From assembly GCA_963691815.1 (NCBI GenBank), contig OY829657.1, forward strand, positions 31,547,866 through 31,611,865: a DNA stretch of 64,000 nt, given 5' to 3'. The notes below the pieces were generated by a model, which saw only the letters and a list, made by a program, of their open reading frames with translations, was not told the DNA's origin and did not search any database. Source of the stretch: Echiichthys vipera. Taxonomy: Eukaryota; Chordata; Actinopteri; Perciformes; Trachinidae. Each line of letters begins with the position of its first letter. Position 1 is the stretch's first letter. Positions 42,267 through 57,300 of this stretch are shown here, in pieces. Position numbers and translations under genes: made by a program.

Positions 42267-45200
42267 ACAGATGAAAACACCACATAAACGTGATGAAATG
42301 ACTAAAAACGGACGAAAACACCACAAAAACATGACAAAAAGACTAAAAACAGACGCAAAACTCCACAGAAACATGATGAAACGACTAAATACAGATGAAA
42401 ACACCACAAAAACGTGACAAAACGATTAAAAACAGACAAAAACACCACAAAAACGTGATGAAACGACTAAAAACAGACGCAAAACTCCACAAAAACATAA
42501 TGAAACGACTTAAAACAGATGAAAACACCACAAAAACATTACAAAACGACTAAAAACAGATGAAAACACCACAAAAACATGACGAAACACTTAGAAACAG
42601 ATGAAAACAACACAAAAACATGACAAAAATGACTAAAGATAGATGAAAACACAGCAAAAAGGTGACAAAAACGAATAAAAACAGATGAAAACACCACAAA
42701 AACGTGATGAAACGACCAAAAACAGAAGCAAAATTCAACGAAAATGTGATGAAATGATTAAAAACAGACGCAAAGCTCCACAAAAACATGACAAAACAAC
42801 TAAAAACACACGCAAAACTCCACAAAAACAATATTGAACGACTAAAAACAGATGAAAACACCACAAAAAAACGTGACAAAAACGACTAAAAACATATCAA
42901 AACACCACAAAAACATGATGAAACGACTAAAAACAGACGAAATCACCACAAATATGTGATGAAACAACTAAAAACAGATGCAAAACTCAACAAAAACGTG
43001 ATGAATCGACTAAAAACAAATGAAAACACCACAAAAAAATGACAAAACAACTAAAATCATATCAAAACACCACAAAAAAATGATAAAAGGACTAAAAACA
43101 GACGAAAACAAAACAAATATGTGATGAAACGACTTAAAACAGATGCAAAACACCACAAACACATGACAAAACGACTAAAAACAGAGAAAACACCACAAAA
43201 ACGTGATGAAACGACTAGAAACAGACGCAAAATTCCACAGAAACATGACAAAACGACTAATAACTCATTAAAATACCACTAAAACGTGACAAAAGGACTA
43301 AAAACAGACAAAACACTAACAAAAACGGGATGAAACGACTAAAAACAGACAAAAGCATCACAAATATGTTACGAAACGACTTAAGACAGATGAAAACACC
43401 ACAAAAACATGACAAAAATGACTAAAAACAGATGAAAACACCACAAAAACGTGATGAAACGACTAAAAACAGATGAAAACACCACAAAACGTGATAAGAC
43501 AACTAAAAACAGACGAAACACACCACAAAAACGTGACAAAAATGACTAAAGACGGATGAAAACACCACAAAAATGTGATAAAACAACTATAAACAGACAA
43601 AACACACCACAAAAACGTGATGAAACGACTAAAAACAGACGCAAGACACCGTAAAAACGACTAAAAACAGATGAAAACACCACAAAAACGTGATGAAACC
43701 TCTTAAAACAGACGAAAACACCACTAAACCGTGATGAAACAACTAAAAACAGATGCAAAACTCCACAAAAACATGATGAAACGACTAAAAACAGACGCAA
43801 AACTCCACAGAAACATTACAAAACGACTAAAAACAGATGAAAACACCACTAAAACGTGACAAAACGATTAAAAACAGGCAACACCACAAAAACTTGAGAA
43901 AACGACTAAAAACAGACGCAAAACTCCACAAAAACATTATGAAACAACTAAAAACCGATGAAAACACCACAAAAACGTGATGAAACGACTAAAAACAGAC
44001 GAAAAACCCACAAAAACATGACAAAACAACTAAAAACGGATGAAAACACCACAAAAACGTAATAAAACAACTATAAACAGACGAAACACACCACAAAAAC
44101 ATGACAAACAGCTAAAAACGGATGAAAACACCACAAAAACATGACAAAACGGCTGAAAAAAGATCAAAACACCGCAAAAATATGATGAAACGACTAAAAA
44201 CAGATGAAAACTCCACAAAAACATTATGAAACGACTAAAAAACGGATGAAAACACCACAATAACATGACAAAAACGACTAAAAACAGATGAAAACACCAC
44301 AAAAACGTGATGAAACGACTGAAAACAGACGCAAAATTCCACAAAAATGTGATGAAACGATTAAAAACGGACGCAAAGCTCCACAAAAACATGACAAAAC
44401 GACTAAAAACAGATGAAAACACCGCAAAAACGTGATGAAACTCCTAAAAACAGATAAAAAAAACAAAAAACATGACAAAACAACTAAAAACAGACGAAAA
44501 CACCACAGAAACTTGATGAAATGACTAAAAACAGACAAAAACACCACAAAAACGTGATGAAACGACTAAAAACAGACGAAAAACCCACAAAAACATGACA
44601 TAACGACTAAAAACAGACGCAAAACTCCACAAAAACATTATGAAACGACTAAAAACAGATGAAAACACCACAAAAACGTGATGAAACGACTAAAAACGGA
44701 TGAAAACACCACAAAAACATGACAAAACGACTAAAAACAGGCAACACCACAAAAACCTGAGAAAACTACTAAAAACAGACGCAAAACACCACAAAAACAT
44801 TATGAAACGACTAAAAGCAGAAAAAAACACGACAAAAACATGACAAACAGCTAAAAACGGATGAAAACACCACAAAAACATGACAAAACGGCTGAAAAAA
44901 TATCAAAACACCGCAAAAATATGATGAAACGACTAAAAACAGATGAAAACTCCACAAAAACATTATGAAACGACTAAAAACAGACCCAAAGCTCTATAAA
45001 ACAATGCAAAACGAATAAAAACAGACGCAAAAGTCCACAAAAACATGATGAAACGACTAAAAACAGATGACAAAATCACAAAAACGTGACAAAAACGACT
45101 AAAAACGGATGAAAGCTCCACAAAAAGGTGACTGAACGACTAAAAACAGACGAAAACACTTCAAGAACACAACAAAACAACTAAAAACAGACGCAAAACT

Positions 45201-46492
45201 CCACAAAAACATGATGTAACGACTAAAAACAGATGAAAACACCACATAAACGTGATGAAATGACTAAAAACGGACGAAAACACCACAAGAACATGACAAA
45301 AAGACTAAAAACAGACGCAAAACTCCACAGAAACATGACGAAACGACTAAATACAGATGAAAACACCACAAAAACGTGACAAAACGATTAAAAACAGACA
45401 AAAACACCACTAAAACGTGATGAAACGACTAAAAGCAGACGCAAAACTCCACAAAAACATAATGAAACGACTTAAAACAGATAAAAACACCACAAAAACA
45501 TTACAAAACGACTAAAAACAGATGAAAACACCACAAAAACATGACGAAACACTTAGAAACAGATGAAAACAACACAAAAACATGACAAAAATGACTAAAG
45601 ATAGATGAAAACACAGCAATAAGGTGACAAAAACGACTAAAAACAGATGAAAACACCACAAAAACGTGATGAAGGACAAAAAAACAGAAGCAAAATTCAA
45701 CGAAAATGTGATGTAATGATTAAAAACAGACGCAAAGCTCCACAAAAACATGACAAAACAACTAAAAACACACGCAAAACTCCACAAAAACAATATTGAA
45801 CGACTAAAAACAGATGAAAACACCACAAAAACGTGATGAAACGACTAAACAGACGAAGCCACCACAAAAACACGAAAAAACGACTAAAAAACGGATGAAA
45901 ACACCACAATAACATGACAAAAACGACTAAAAACAGATGAGAACACCACAAAAACGTGATGAAACGACTGAAAACAGACGCAAAATTCCACAAAAATATG
46001 ATGAAACGATTAAAAACGGACGCAAAGCTCCACAAAAACATGACAAAACGACTAAAAACAGATGAAAACACCGCAAAAACGTGATAAAACTCCTAAAAAC
46101 AGATAAAATAAAACAAAAAACATGACAAAACAACTAAAAACAGACGAAAACACCACAGAAACTTGATGAAATGACTAAAAACAGACAAAAACACCACAAA
46201 AACGTGATGAACCGACTTACAATAGATGAAAACACCACAACAACGTGACAAAATGACTAAAAACGGATGAAAACACCACTAAAACGTGACAAAACGATTA
46301 AAAAAAGATGAAAACACCATAAAAACGTGATGAACCAACTTAAAACAGATGAGAACACCACAAAAACGTGACAAAACGACTAAAAACTGACGCAACACTC
46401 CAAAAAATATGATGAAACGACTAAAAACAGATGAAAAAAACACAAAAACGTGACAAAAACGACTAAAAACGGATGAAAGCACCACAAAAAGG
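42170..46492. repeat. Higher-order unit of about 4.3 kb, copy 1
   Basis: This unit begins at a GGTGACTGAACG element followed by CACTTCAAGAACA. The spacing to the next copy is 4,326-4,332 bp in the left half. It falls to 4,285 bp and then 4,243 bp to the right as monomers are lost. The same start element recurs within the unit near 45,128, so the unit is itself built of related parts. Confidence 0.86.
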
Positions 46493-49400
46493 TGACTGAA
46501 CGACTAAAAACAGACGAAAACACTTCAAGAACACAACAAAACAACTAAAAACAGACGCAAAACTCCACAAAAACATGATGTAACGACTAAAAACAGATGA
46601 AAACACCACATAAACGTGATGAAATGACTAAAAACGGACGAAAACACCACAAAAACATGACAAAAAGACTAAAAACAGACGCAAAACTCCACAGAAACAT
46701 GATGAATCGACTAAATACAGATGAAAACACCACAAAAACGTGACAAAACGATTAAAAACAGACAAAAACACCACAAAAACGTGATGAAACGACTAAAAAC
46801 AGACGCAAAACTCCACAAAAACATAATGAAACGACTTAAAACAGATGAAAACACCACAAAAACATTACAAAACGACTAAAATCAGATGAAAACACCACAA
46901 AAACATGACGAAACACTTAGAAACAGATGAAAACAACACAAAAACATGACAAAAATGACTAAAGATAGATGAAAACACAGCAAAAAGGTGACAAAAACGA
47001 ATAAAAACAGATGAAAACACCACAAAAACGTGATGAAACGACCAAAAACAGAAGCAAAATTCAACGAAAATGTGATGAAATGATTAAAAACAGACGCAAA
47101 GCTCCACAAAAACATGACAAAACAACTAAAAACACACGCAAAACTCCACAAAAACAATATTGAACGACTAAAAACAGATGAAAACACCACAAAAAAACGT
47201 GACAAAAACGACTAAAAACAGATCAAAACACCACAAAAACATGATGAAACGACTAAAAACAGACGAAATCACCACAAATATGTGATGAAACAACTAAAAA
47301 CAGATGCAAAACTCAACAAAAACGTGATGAATCGACTAAAAACAAATGAAAACACCACAAAAAAATGACAAAACAACTAAAATCATATCAAAACTCCACA
47401 AAAAAATGATAAAAGGACTAAAAACAGACGAAAACAAAACAAATATGTGATGAAACGACTTAAAACAGATGCAAAACACCACAAACACATGACAAAACGA
47501 CTAAAAACAGAGAAAACACCACAAAAACGTGATGAAACGACTAGAAACAGACGCAAAATTCCACAGAAACATGACAAAACGACTAATAACTCATCAAAAT
47601 ACCACTAAAACGTGACAAAAGGACTAAAAACAGACAAAACACTAACAAAAACGGGATGAAACGACTAAAAACAGACAAAAGCATCACAAATATGTTACGA
47701 AACGACTTAAGACAGATGAAAACACCACAAAAACATGACAAAAATGACTAAAAACAGATGAAAACACCACAAAAACGTGATGAAACGACTAAAAACAGAT
47801 GAAAACACCACAAAACGTGATAAGACAACTAAAAACAGACGAAACACACCACAAAAACGTGACAAAAATGACTAAAGACGGATGAAAACACCACAAAAAC
47901 GTGATAAAACAACTATAAACAGACAAAACACACCACAAAAACGTGATGAAACGACTAAAAACAGACGCAAGACACCGTAAAAACGACTAAAAACAGATGA
48001 AAACACCACAAAAACGTGATGAAACCTCTTAAAACAGACGAAAACACCACTAAACCGTGATGAAACAACTAAAAACAGATGCAAAACTCCACAAAAACAT
48101 GATGAAACGACTAAAAACAGACGCAAAACTCCACAGAAACATTACAAAACGACTAAAAACAGATGAAAACACCACTAAAACGTGACAAAACGATTAAAAA
48201 CAGGCAACACCACAAAAACTTGAGAAAACGACTAAAAACAGACGCAAAACTCCACAAAAACATTATGAAACAACTAAAAACAGATGAAAACACCACAAAA
48301 ACGTGATGAAACGACTAAAAACAGACGAAAAACCCACAAAAACATGACAAAACAACTAAAAACGGATGAAAACACCACAAAAACGTAATAAAACAACTAT
48401 AAACAGACGAAACACACCACAAAAACATGACAAACAGCTAAAAACGGATGAAAACACCACAAAAACATGACAAAACGGCTGAAAAAAGATCAAAACACCG
48501 CAAAAATATGATGAAACGACTAAAAACAGATGAAAACTCCACAAAAACATTATGAAACGACTAAAAAACGGATGAAAACACCACAATAACATGACAAAAA
48601 CGACTAAAAACAGATGAAAACACCACAAAAACGTGATGAAACGACTGAAAACAGACGCAAAATTCCACAAAAATGTGATGAAACGATTAAAAACGGACGC
48701 AAAGCTCCACAAAAACATGACAAAACGACTAAAAACAGATGAAAACACCGCAAAAACGTGATGAAACTCCTAAAAACAGATAAAAAAAACAAAAAACATG
48801 ACAAAACAACTAAAAACAGACGAAAACACCACAGAAACTTGATGAAATGACTAAAAACAGACAAAAACACCACAAAAACGTGACAAAACGACTAAAAACA
48901 GACGCAAAACTCCACAAAAACATTATGAAACGACTAAAAACAGATGAAAACACCACAAAAACGTGATGAAACGACTAAAAATGGATGAAAACACCACAAA
49001 AACATGACAAAACGACTAAAAACAGGCAACACCACAAAAACCTGAGAAAACTACTAAAAACAGACGCAAAACACCACAAAAACATTATGAAACGACTAAA
49101 AGCAGAAAAAAACACGACAAAAACATGACAAACAGCTAAAAACGGATGAAAACACCACAAAAACATGACAAAACGGCTGAAAAAATATCAAAACACCGCA
49201 AAAATATGATGAAACGACTAAAAACAGACCCAAAGCTCTATAAAACAATGCAAAACGAATAAAAACAGACGCAAAAGTCCACAAAAACATGATGAAACGA
49301 CTAAAAACAGATGACAAAATCACAAAAACGTGACAAAAACGACTAAAAACGGATGAAAGCTCCACAAAAAGGTGACTGAACGACTAAAAACAGACGAAAA

Positions 49401-50735
49401 CACTTCAAGAACACAACAAAACAACTAAAAACAGACGCAAAACTCCACAAAAACATGATGTAACGACTAAAAACAGATGAAAACACGACATAAACGTGAT
49501 GAAATGACTAAAAACGGACGAAAACACCACAAGAACATGACAAAAAGACTAAAAACAGACGCAAAACTCCACAGAAACATGACGAAACGACTAAATACAG
49601 ATGAAAACACCACAAAAACGTGACAAAACGATTAAAAACAGACAAAAACACCACTAAAACGTGATGAAACGACTAAAAGCAGACGCAAAACTCCACAAAA
49701 ACATAATGAAAAGACTTAAAACAGATAAAAACACCACAAAAACATTACAAAACGACTAAAAACAGATGAAAACACCACAAAAACATGACGAAACACTTAG
49801 AAACAGATGAAAACAACACAAAAACATGACAAAAATGACTAAAGATAGATGAAAACACAGCAATAAGGTGACAAAAACGACTAAAAACAGATGAAAACAC
49901 CACAAAAACGTGATGAAGGACAAAAAACAGAAGCAAAATTCAACGAAAATGTGATGAAATGATTAAAAACAGACGCAAAGCTCCACAAAAACATGACAAA
50001 ACAACTAAAAACACACGCAAAACTCCACAAAAACAATATTGAACGACTAAAAACAGATGAAAACACCACAAAAACGTGATGAAACGACTAAACAGACGAA
50101 GCCACCACAAAAACACGAAAAAACGACTAAAAAACGGATGAAAACACCACAATAACATGACAAAAACGACTAAAAACAGATGAGAACACCACAAAAACGT
50201 GATGAAACGACTGAAAACAGACGCAAAATTCCACAAAAATATGATGAAACGATTAAAAACGGACGCAAAGCTCCACAAAAACATGACAAAACGACTAAAA
50301 ACAGATGAAAACACCGCAAAAACGTGATAAAACTCCTAAAAACAGATAAAATAAAACAAAAAACATGACAAAACAACTAAAAACAGACGAAAACACCACA
50401 GAAACTTGATGAAATGACTAAAAACAGACAAAAACACCACAAAAACGTGATGAACCGACTTACAATAGATGAAAACACCACAACAACGTGACAAAATGAC
50501 TAAAAACGGATGAAAACACCACTAAAACGTGACAAAACGATTAAAAACAGATGAAAACACCACAAAAACGTGATGAACCAACTTAAAACAGATGAGAACA
50601 CCACAAAAACGTGACAAAACGACTAAAAACTGACGCAACACTCCAAAAAATATGATGAAACGACTAAAAACAGATGAAAAAAACACAAAAACGTGACAAA
50701 AACGACTAAAAACGGATGAAAGCACCACAAAAAGG
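46493..50735. repeat. Higher-order unit of about 4.24 kb, copy 2
   Basis: This is the second copy of 42,170-46,492, with about two fewer monomers in its right half. From 47,283 onward it is also the left part of the first 7,019-bp repeat. Confidence 0.86.
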
Positions 50736-53700
50736 TGACAAAACGACTAAAAACAGACGAAAACACCACAAGAACATGACAAAACAACTAAAAACAGACG
50801 CAAAACTCCATAAAAACATGATGAAACTAATAAAAACAGATGAAAACACCACAAAAACGTGATGAAACGACTAAAAACAGACAAAAACACCACAAAACAT
50901 GATGAAACGACTACAAACAGATGAAAACACCACAAAAACATGATAAAACGACTAAAAACAGATGAAAACACCACAAAAACGTGATGAAACGCCAAAAAAC
51001 GGATGAAAACACCACAAAAACATGACAAAACGACTAAAAACAGACGCAAAGCTCCATAGAAACAATGCAAAACGACTAAAAACAGACGCAAAACTCCACA
51101 AAAATGTGATGAAACAATTAAAAACAGATGAAAACACCAAAAAACCTGACAAAACGACTAAAAACAGACCAAGACTCCACAAAAACATGACAAAACGACT
51201 AAAAATAGACGCAAAACTCCACAAAAACATTATGAAACGACTAAAAACAGATGAAAACAACACAAATACGTGATGAAACGACTAAAAACAGAAGAAAACC
51301 CCACAAAAACATGAAAAAAAGACTAATAATGGATGAAAACACCACAAAAAGGTGACAAAAACGACTACAAACGGATGAAAACACCACAAAAACGTGACAA
51401 AACGACCAACCAAGGATCAAAACACCACAAAAATATGATAAAACAACTAAAAACAGATGAAAACACCACAAATATGTGATGAAACGACTTAAAACAGAGG
51501 CAAAACACCACAAAAACATGACAAAACGACTAAAAACAGACGAAAACACCACAAAAACGTGATGAAACGACTAAAAACAGACGCAAAATTCCACAGAAAC
51601 ATGACAAAACGACTAAAAACTGATTAAAATAGCACTAAAACGTGACAAAACGACTAAAAGCAGACGAAAACACCAACAAAAACGTGATGAAACGACAAAC
51701 AACAGACGAAAACACCACAAATATGATGAAACGACTTAAAACTGATGAAAACACCACAAAAACATGACAAAAATGACTAGAAACAGATGAAAACACCCAA
51801 AAAACGTGATAAAACAACTATAAACAGACGAAACACACCACAAAAAGGTGATGAAACGGCTAAAAACAGACGCAAGACACCACAAAAACGACTAAAAACA
51901 GATGAAAACACCACAAAAACGTGATGAAACCACTTAAAACAGATGAAAACACCACAAAACCGTGATGAAACGAATAAAAAAAGATGCAAAACTCCACAGA
52001 AACATGACAAAACGACTAAAAACAGATGAAAACACCACTAAAGCGTGACAAAACGATTAAAAACAGGCAACACCACAAAAACCTGAGAAAACTACTAAAA
52101 ACAGACGCAAAACACCACAAAAACATTATGAAACGACTAAAAGCAGACAAAGACACGACAAAAACATGACAAACAGCTAAAAACGGATGAAAACACCACA
52201 AAAACATGAAAAAAAGGCTGAAAAAAGATCAAAACACCGCAAAAATATGATGAAACAACTAAAAACAGATGAAAACTCCACAAAAACATTATGGAACGAC
52301 TAAAAACAAACCCAAAGCTCCATAAAACAATGCAAAACGAATAAAAACAGACGCAAAAGTCCATAAAAACATGATGAAACGACTAAAAACAGATGAAAAA
52401 ATCACAAAAACGTGACAAAAACGACTAAAAACGGATGAAAGCTCCAGAAAAAGGTGACTGAACGACTAAAAACAGACGAAAACACTTCAAGAACATAACA
52501 AAACAACTAAAAACAGACGCAAAACTCCAAAAAAACATGATGTAACGACTAAAAACAGATGAAAACACCACATAAACGTGATGAAATGACTAAAAACGGA
52601 CGAAAACACCACAAAAACATGACAAAAAGACTAAAAACAGACGCAAAACTCCACAGAAACATGATGAAACGACTAAATACAGATGAAACCACCACAAAAA
52701 CGTGACAAAACGATTAAAAACAGACAAAAACACCACAAAAACGTGATGAAACGACTAAAAACAGACGCAAAACTCCACAAAAACATAATGAAACGACTTA
52801 AAACAGATGAAAACACCACAAAAACATTACAAAACGACTAAAAACAGATGAAAACACCACAAAAACATGACGAAACACTTAGAAACAGATGAAAACACCA
52901 CAAAAACGTGATGAACCAACTTAAAACAGATGAGAACACCACAAAAACGTGACAAAACGACTAAAAACTGACGCAACACTCCACAAAAATATGATGAAAC
53001 GACTAAAAACAGATGAAAAAAACACAAAAACGTGACAAAAACGACTAAAAACGGATGAAAGCACCACAAAAAGGTGACAAAACGACTAAAAACAGACGAA
53101 AACACCACAAGAACATGACAAAACAACTAAAAACAGACGCAAAACTCCATAAAAACATGATGAAACTAATAAAAACAGATGAAAACACCACAAAAACGTG
53201 ATGAAACGACTAAAAACAGACAAAAACACCACAAAACATGATGAAACGACTACAAACTGATGAAAACACCACAAAAACATGATAAAACGACTAAAAACAG
53301 ATGAAAACACCACAAAAACGTGATGAAACGACTAAAAACGGATGAAAACACCACAAAAACATGACAAAACGACTAAAAACAGACGCAAAGCTCCATAGAA
53401 ACAATGCAAAACGACTAAAAACAGACGCAAAACTCCACAAAAATGTGATGAAACAATTAAAAACAGATGAAAACACCAAAAAACCTGACAAAACGACTAA
53501 AAACAGACCAAGACTCCACAAAAACATGACAAAACGACTAAAAATAGACGCAAAACTCCACAAAAACATTATGAAACGACTAAAAACAGATGAAAACAAC
53601 ACAAATACGTGATGAAACGACTAAAAACAGAAGAAAACCCCACAAAAACATGAAAAAAAGACTAATAATGGATGAAAACACCACAAAAAGGTGACAAAAA

Positions 53701-54301
53701 CGACTACAAACGGATGAAAACACCACAAAAACGTGACAAAACGACCAACCAAGGATCAAAACACCACAAAAATATGATAAAACAACTAAAAACAGATGAA
53801 AACACCACAAATATGTGATGAAACGACTTAAAACAGAGGCAAAACACCACAAAAACATGACAAAACGACTAAAAACAGACGAAAACACCACAAAAACGTG
53901 ATGAAACGACTAAAAACAGACGCAAAATTCCACAGAAACATGACAAAACGACTAAAAACTGATTAAAATAGCACTAAAACGTGACAAAACGACTAAAAGC
54001 AGACGAAAACACCAACAAAAACGTGATGAAACGACAAACAACAGACGAAAACACCACAAATATGATGAAACGACTTAAAACTGATGAAAACACCACAAAA
54101 ACATGACAAAAATGACTAGAAACAGATGAAAACACCCAAAAAACGTGATAAAACAACTATAAACAGACGAAACACACCACAAAAAGGTGATGAAACGGCT
54201 AAAAACAGACGCAAGACACCACAAAAACGACTAAAAACAGATGAAAACACCACAAAAACGTGATGAAACCACTTAAAACAGATGAAAACACCACAAAACC
54301 G
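47283..54301. repeat. 7,019-bp higher-order repeat, copy 1
   Basis: This is the longest tandem unit seen twice in full. It combines most of the 4.24-kb unit with a 2,339-bp unit and a partial second copy of that unit. The boundary was placed where agreement with the second copy begins, at about 47,283 and 54,302. No unique sequence is included. Confidence 0.93.
50562..54301. repeat. Nested 2,339-bp repeat, one full and one partial copy
   Basis: Sequence at 50,562-52,900 is followed by a partial copy at 52,901-54,301, about 1.4 kb long, at a spacing of 2,339 bp (57 x 41 plus 2). The left marker is the ACCAACTTAAAACAGATGAG element. The partial copy stops where GTGATGAAACGAATA of the first becomes GTGATGAAACAACTA. 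Confidence 0.9.
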
Positions 54302-57300
54302 TGATGAAACAACTAAAAACAGATGCAAAACTCAACAAAAACGTGATGAATCGACTAAAAACAAATGAAAACACCACAAAAAAATGACAAAACAACTAAA
54401 ATCATATCAAAACTCCACAAAAAAATGATAAAAGGACTAAAAACAGACGAAAACAAAACAAATATGTGATGAAACGACTTAAAACAGATGCAAAACACCA
54501 CAAACACATGACAAAACGACTAAAAACAGAGAAAACACCACAAAAACGTGATGAAACGACTAGAAACAGACGCAAAATTCCACAGAAACATGACAAAACG
54601 ACTAATAACTCATCAAAATACCACTAAAACGTGACAAAAGGACTAAAAACAGACAAAACACTAACAAAAACGGGATGAAACGACTAAAAACAGACAAAAG
54701 CATCACAAATATGTTACGAAACGACTTAAGACAGATGAAAACACCACAAAAACATGACAAAAATGACTAAAAACAGATGAAAACACCACAAAAACGTGAT
54801 GAAACGACTAAAAACAGATGAAAACACCACAAAACGTGATAAGACAACTAAAAACAGACGAAACACACCACAAAAACGTGACAAAAATGACTAAAGACGG
54901 ATGAAAACACCACAAAAACGTGATAAAACAACTATAAACAGACAAAACACACCACAAAAACGTGATGAAACGACTAAAAACAGACGCAAGACACCGTAAA
55001 AACGACTAAAAACAGATGAAAACACCACAAAAACGTGATGAAACCTCTTAAAACAGACGAAAACACCACTAAACCGTGATGAAACAACTAAAAACAGATG
55101 CAAAACTCCACAAAAACATGATGAAACGACTAAAAACAGACGCAAAACTCCACAGAAACATTACAAAACGACTAAAAACAGATGAAAACACCACTAAAAC
55201 GTGACAAAACGATTAAAAACAGGCAACACCACAAAAACTTGAGAAAACGACTAAAAACAGACGCAAAACTCCACAAAAACATTATGAAACAACTAAAAAC
55301 AGATGAAAACACCACAAAAACGTGATGAAACGACTAAAAACAGACGAAAAACCCACAAAAACATGACAAAACAACTAAAAACGGATGAAAACACCACAAA
55401 AACGTAATAAAACAACTATAAACAGACGAAACACACCACAAAAACATGACAAACAGCTAAAAACGGATGAAAACACCACAAAAACATGACAAAACGGCTG
55501 AAAAAAGATCAAAACACCGCAAAAATATGATGAAACGACTAAAAACAGATGAAAACTCCACAAAAACATTATGAAACGACTAAAAAACGGATGAAAACAC
55601 CACAATAACATGACAAAAACGACTAAAAACAGATGAAAACACCACAAAAACGTGATGAAACGACTGAAAACAGACGCAAAATTCCACAAAAATGTGATGA
55701 AACGATTAAAAACGGACGCAAAGCTCCACAAAAACATGACAAAACGACTAAAAACAGATGAAAACACCGCAAAAACGTGATGAAACTCCTAAAAACAGAT
55801 AAAAAAAACAAAAAACATGACAAAACAACTAAAAACAGACGAAAACACCACAGAAACTTGATGAAATGACTAAAAACAGACAAAAACACCACAAAAACGT
55901 GACAAAACGACTAAAAACAGACGCAAAACTCCACAAAAACATTATGAAACGACTAAAAACAGATGAAAACACCACAAAAACGTGATGAAACGACTAAAAA
56001 TGGATGAAAACACCACAAAAACATGACAAAACGACTAAAAACAGGCAACACCACAAAAACCTGAGAAAACTACTAAAAACAGACGCAAAACACCACAAAA
56101 ACATTATGAAACGACTAAAAGCAGAAAAAAACACGACAAAAACATGACAAACAGCTAAAAACGGATGAAAACACCACAAAAACATGACAAAACGGCTGAA
56201 AAAATATCAAAACACCGCAAAAATATGATGAAACGACTAAAAACAGACCCAAAGCTCTATAAAACAATGCAAAACGAATAAAAACAGACGCAAAAGTCCA
56301 CAAAAACATGATGAAACGACTAAAAACAGATGACAAAATCACAAAAACGTGACAAAAACGACTAAAAACGGATGAAAGCTCCACAAAAAGGTGACTGAAC
56401 GACTAAAAACAGACGAAAACACTTCAAGAACACAACAAAACAACTAAAAACAGACGCAAAACTCCACAAAAACATGATGTAACGACTAAAAACAGATGAA
56501 AACACGACATAAACGTGATGAAATGACTAAAAACGGACGAAAACACCACAAGAACATGACAAAAAGACTAAAAACAGACGCAAAACTCCACAGAAACATG
56601 ACGAAACGACTAAATACAGATGAAAACACCACAAAAACGTGACAAAACGATTAAAAACAGACAAAAACACCACTAAAACGTGATGAAACGACTAAAAGCA
56701 GACGCAAAACTCCACAAAAACATAATGAAAAGACTTAAAACAGATAAAAACACCACAAAAACATTACAAAACGACTAAAAACAGATGAAAACACCACAAA
56801 AACATGACGAAACACTTAGAAACAGATGAAAACAACACAAAAACATGACAAAAATGACTAAAGATAGATGAAAACACAGCAATAAGGTGACAAAAACGAC
56901 TAAAAACAGATGAAAACACCACAAAAACGTGATGAAGGACAAAAAACAGAAGCAAAATTCAACGAAAATGTGATGAAATGATTAAAAACAGACGCAAAGC
57001 TCCACAAAAACATGACAAAACAACTAAAAACACACGCAAAACTCCACAAAAACAATATTGAACGACTAAAAACAGATGAAAACACCACAAAAACGTGATG
57101 AAACGACTAAACAGACGAAGCCACCACAAAAACACGAAAAAACGACTAAAAAACGGATGAAAACACCACAATAACATGACAAAAACGACTAAAAACAGAT
57201 GAGAACACCACAAAAACGTGATGAAACGACTGAAAACAGACGCAAAATTCCACAAAAATATGATGAAACGATTAAAAACGGACGCAAAGCTCCACAAAAA

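Noticed and set aside
43321..43340. ACGGGAT in a monomer near 43,325 (also near 47,651, 54,669 and 63,013), resembling the right part of a CENP-B box
   Set aside because: The TTCG half required at the proper distance upstream is absent, so the motif core is not met.
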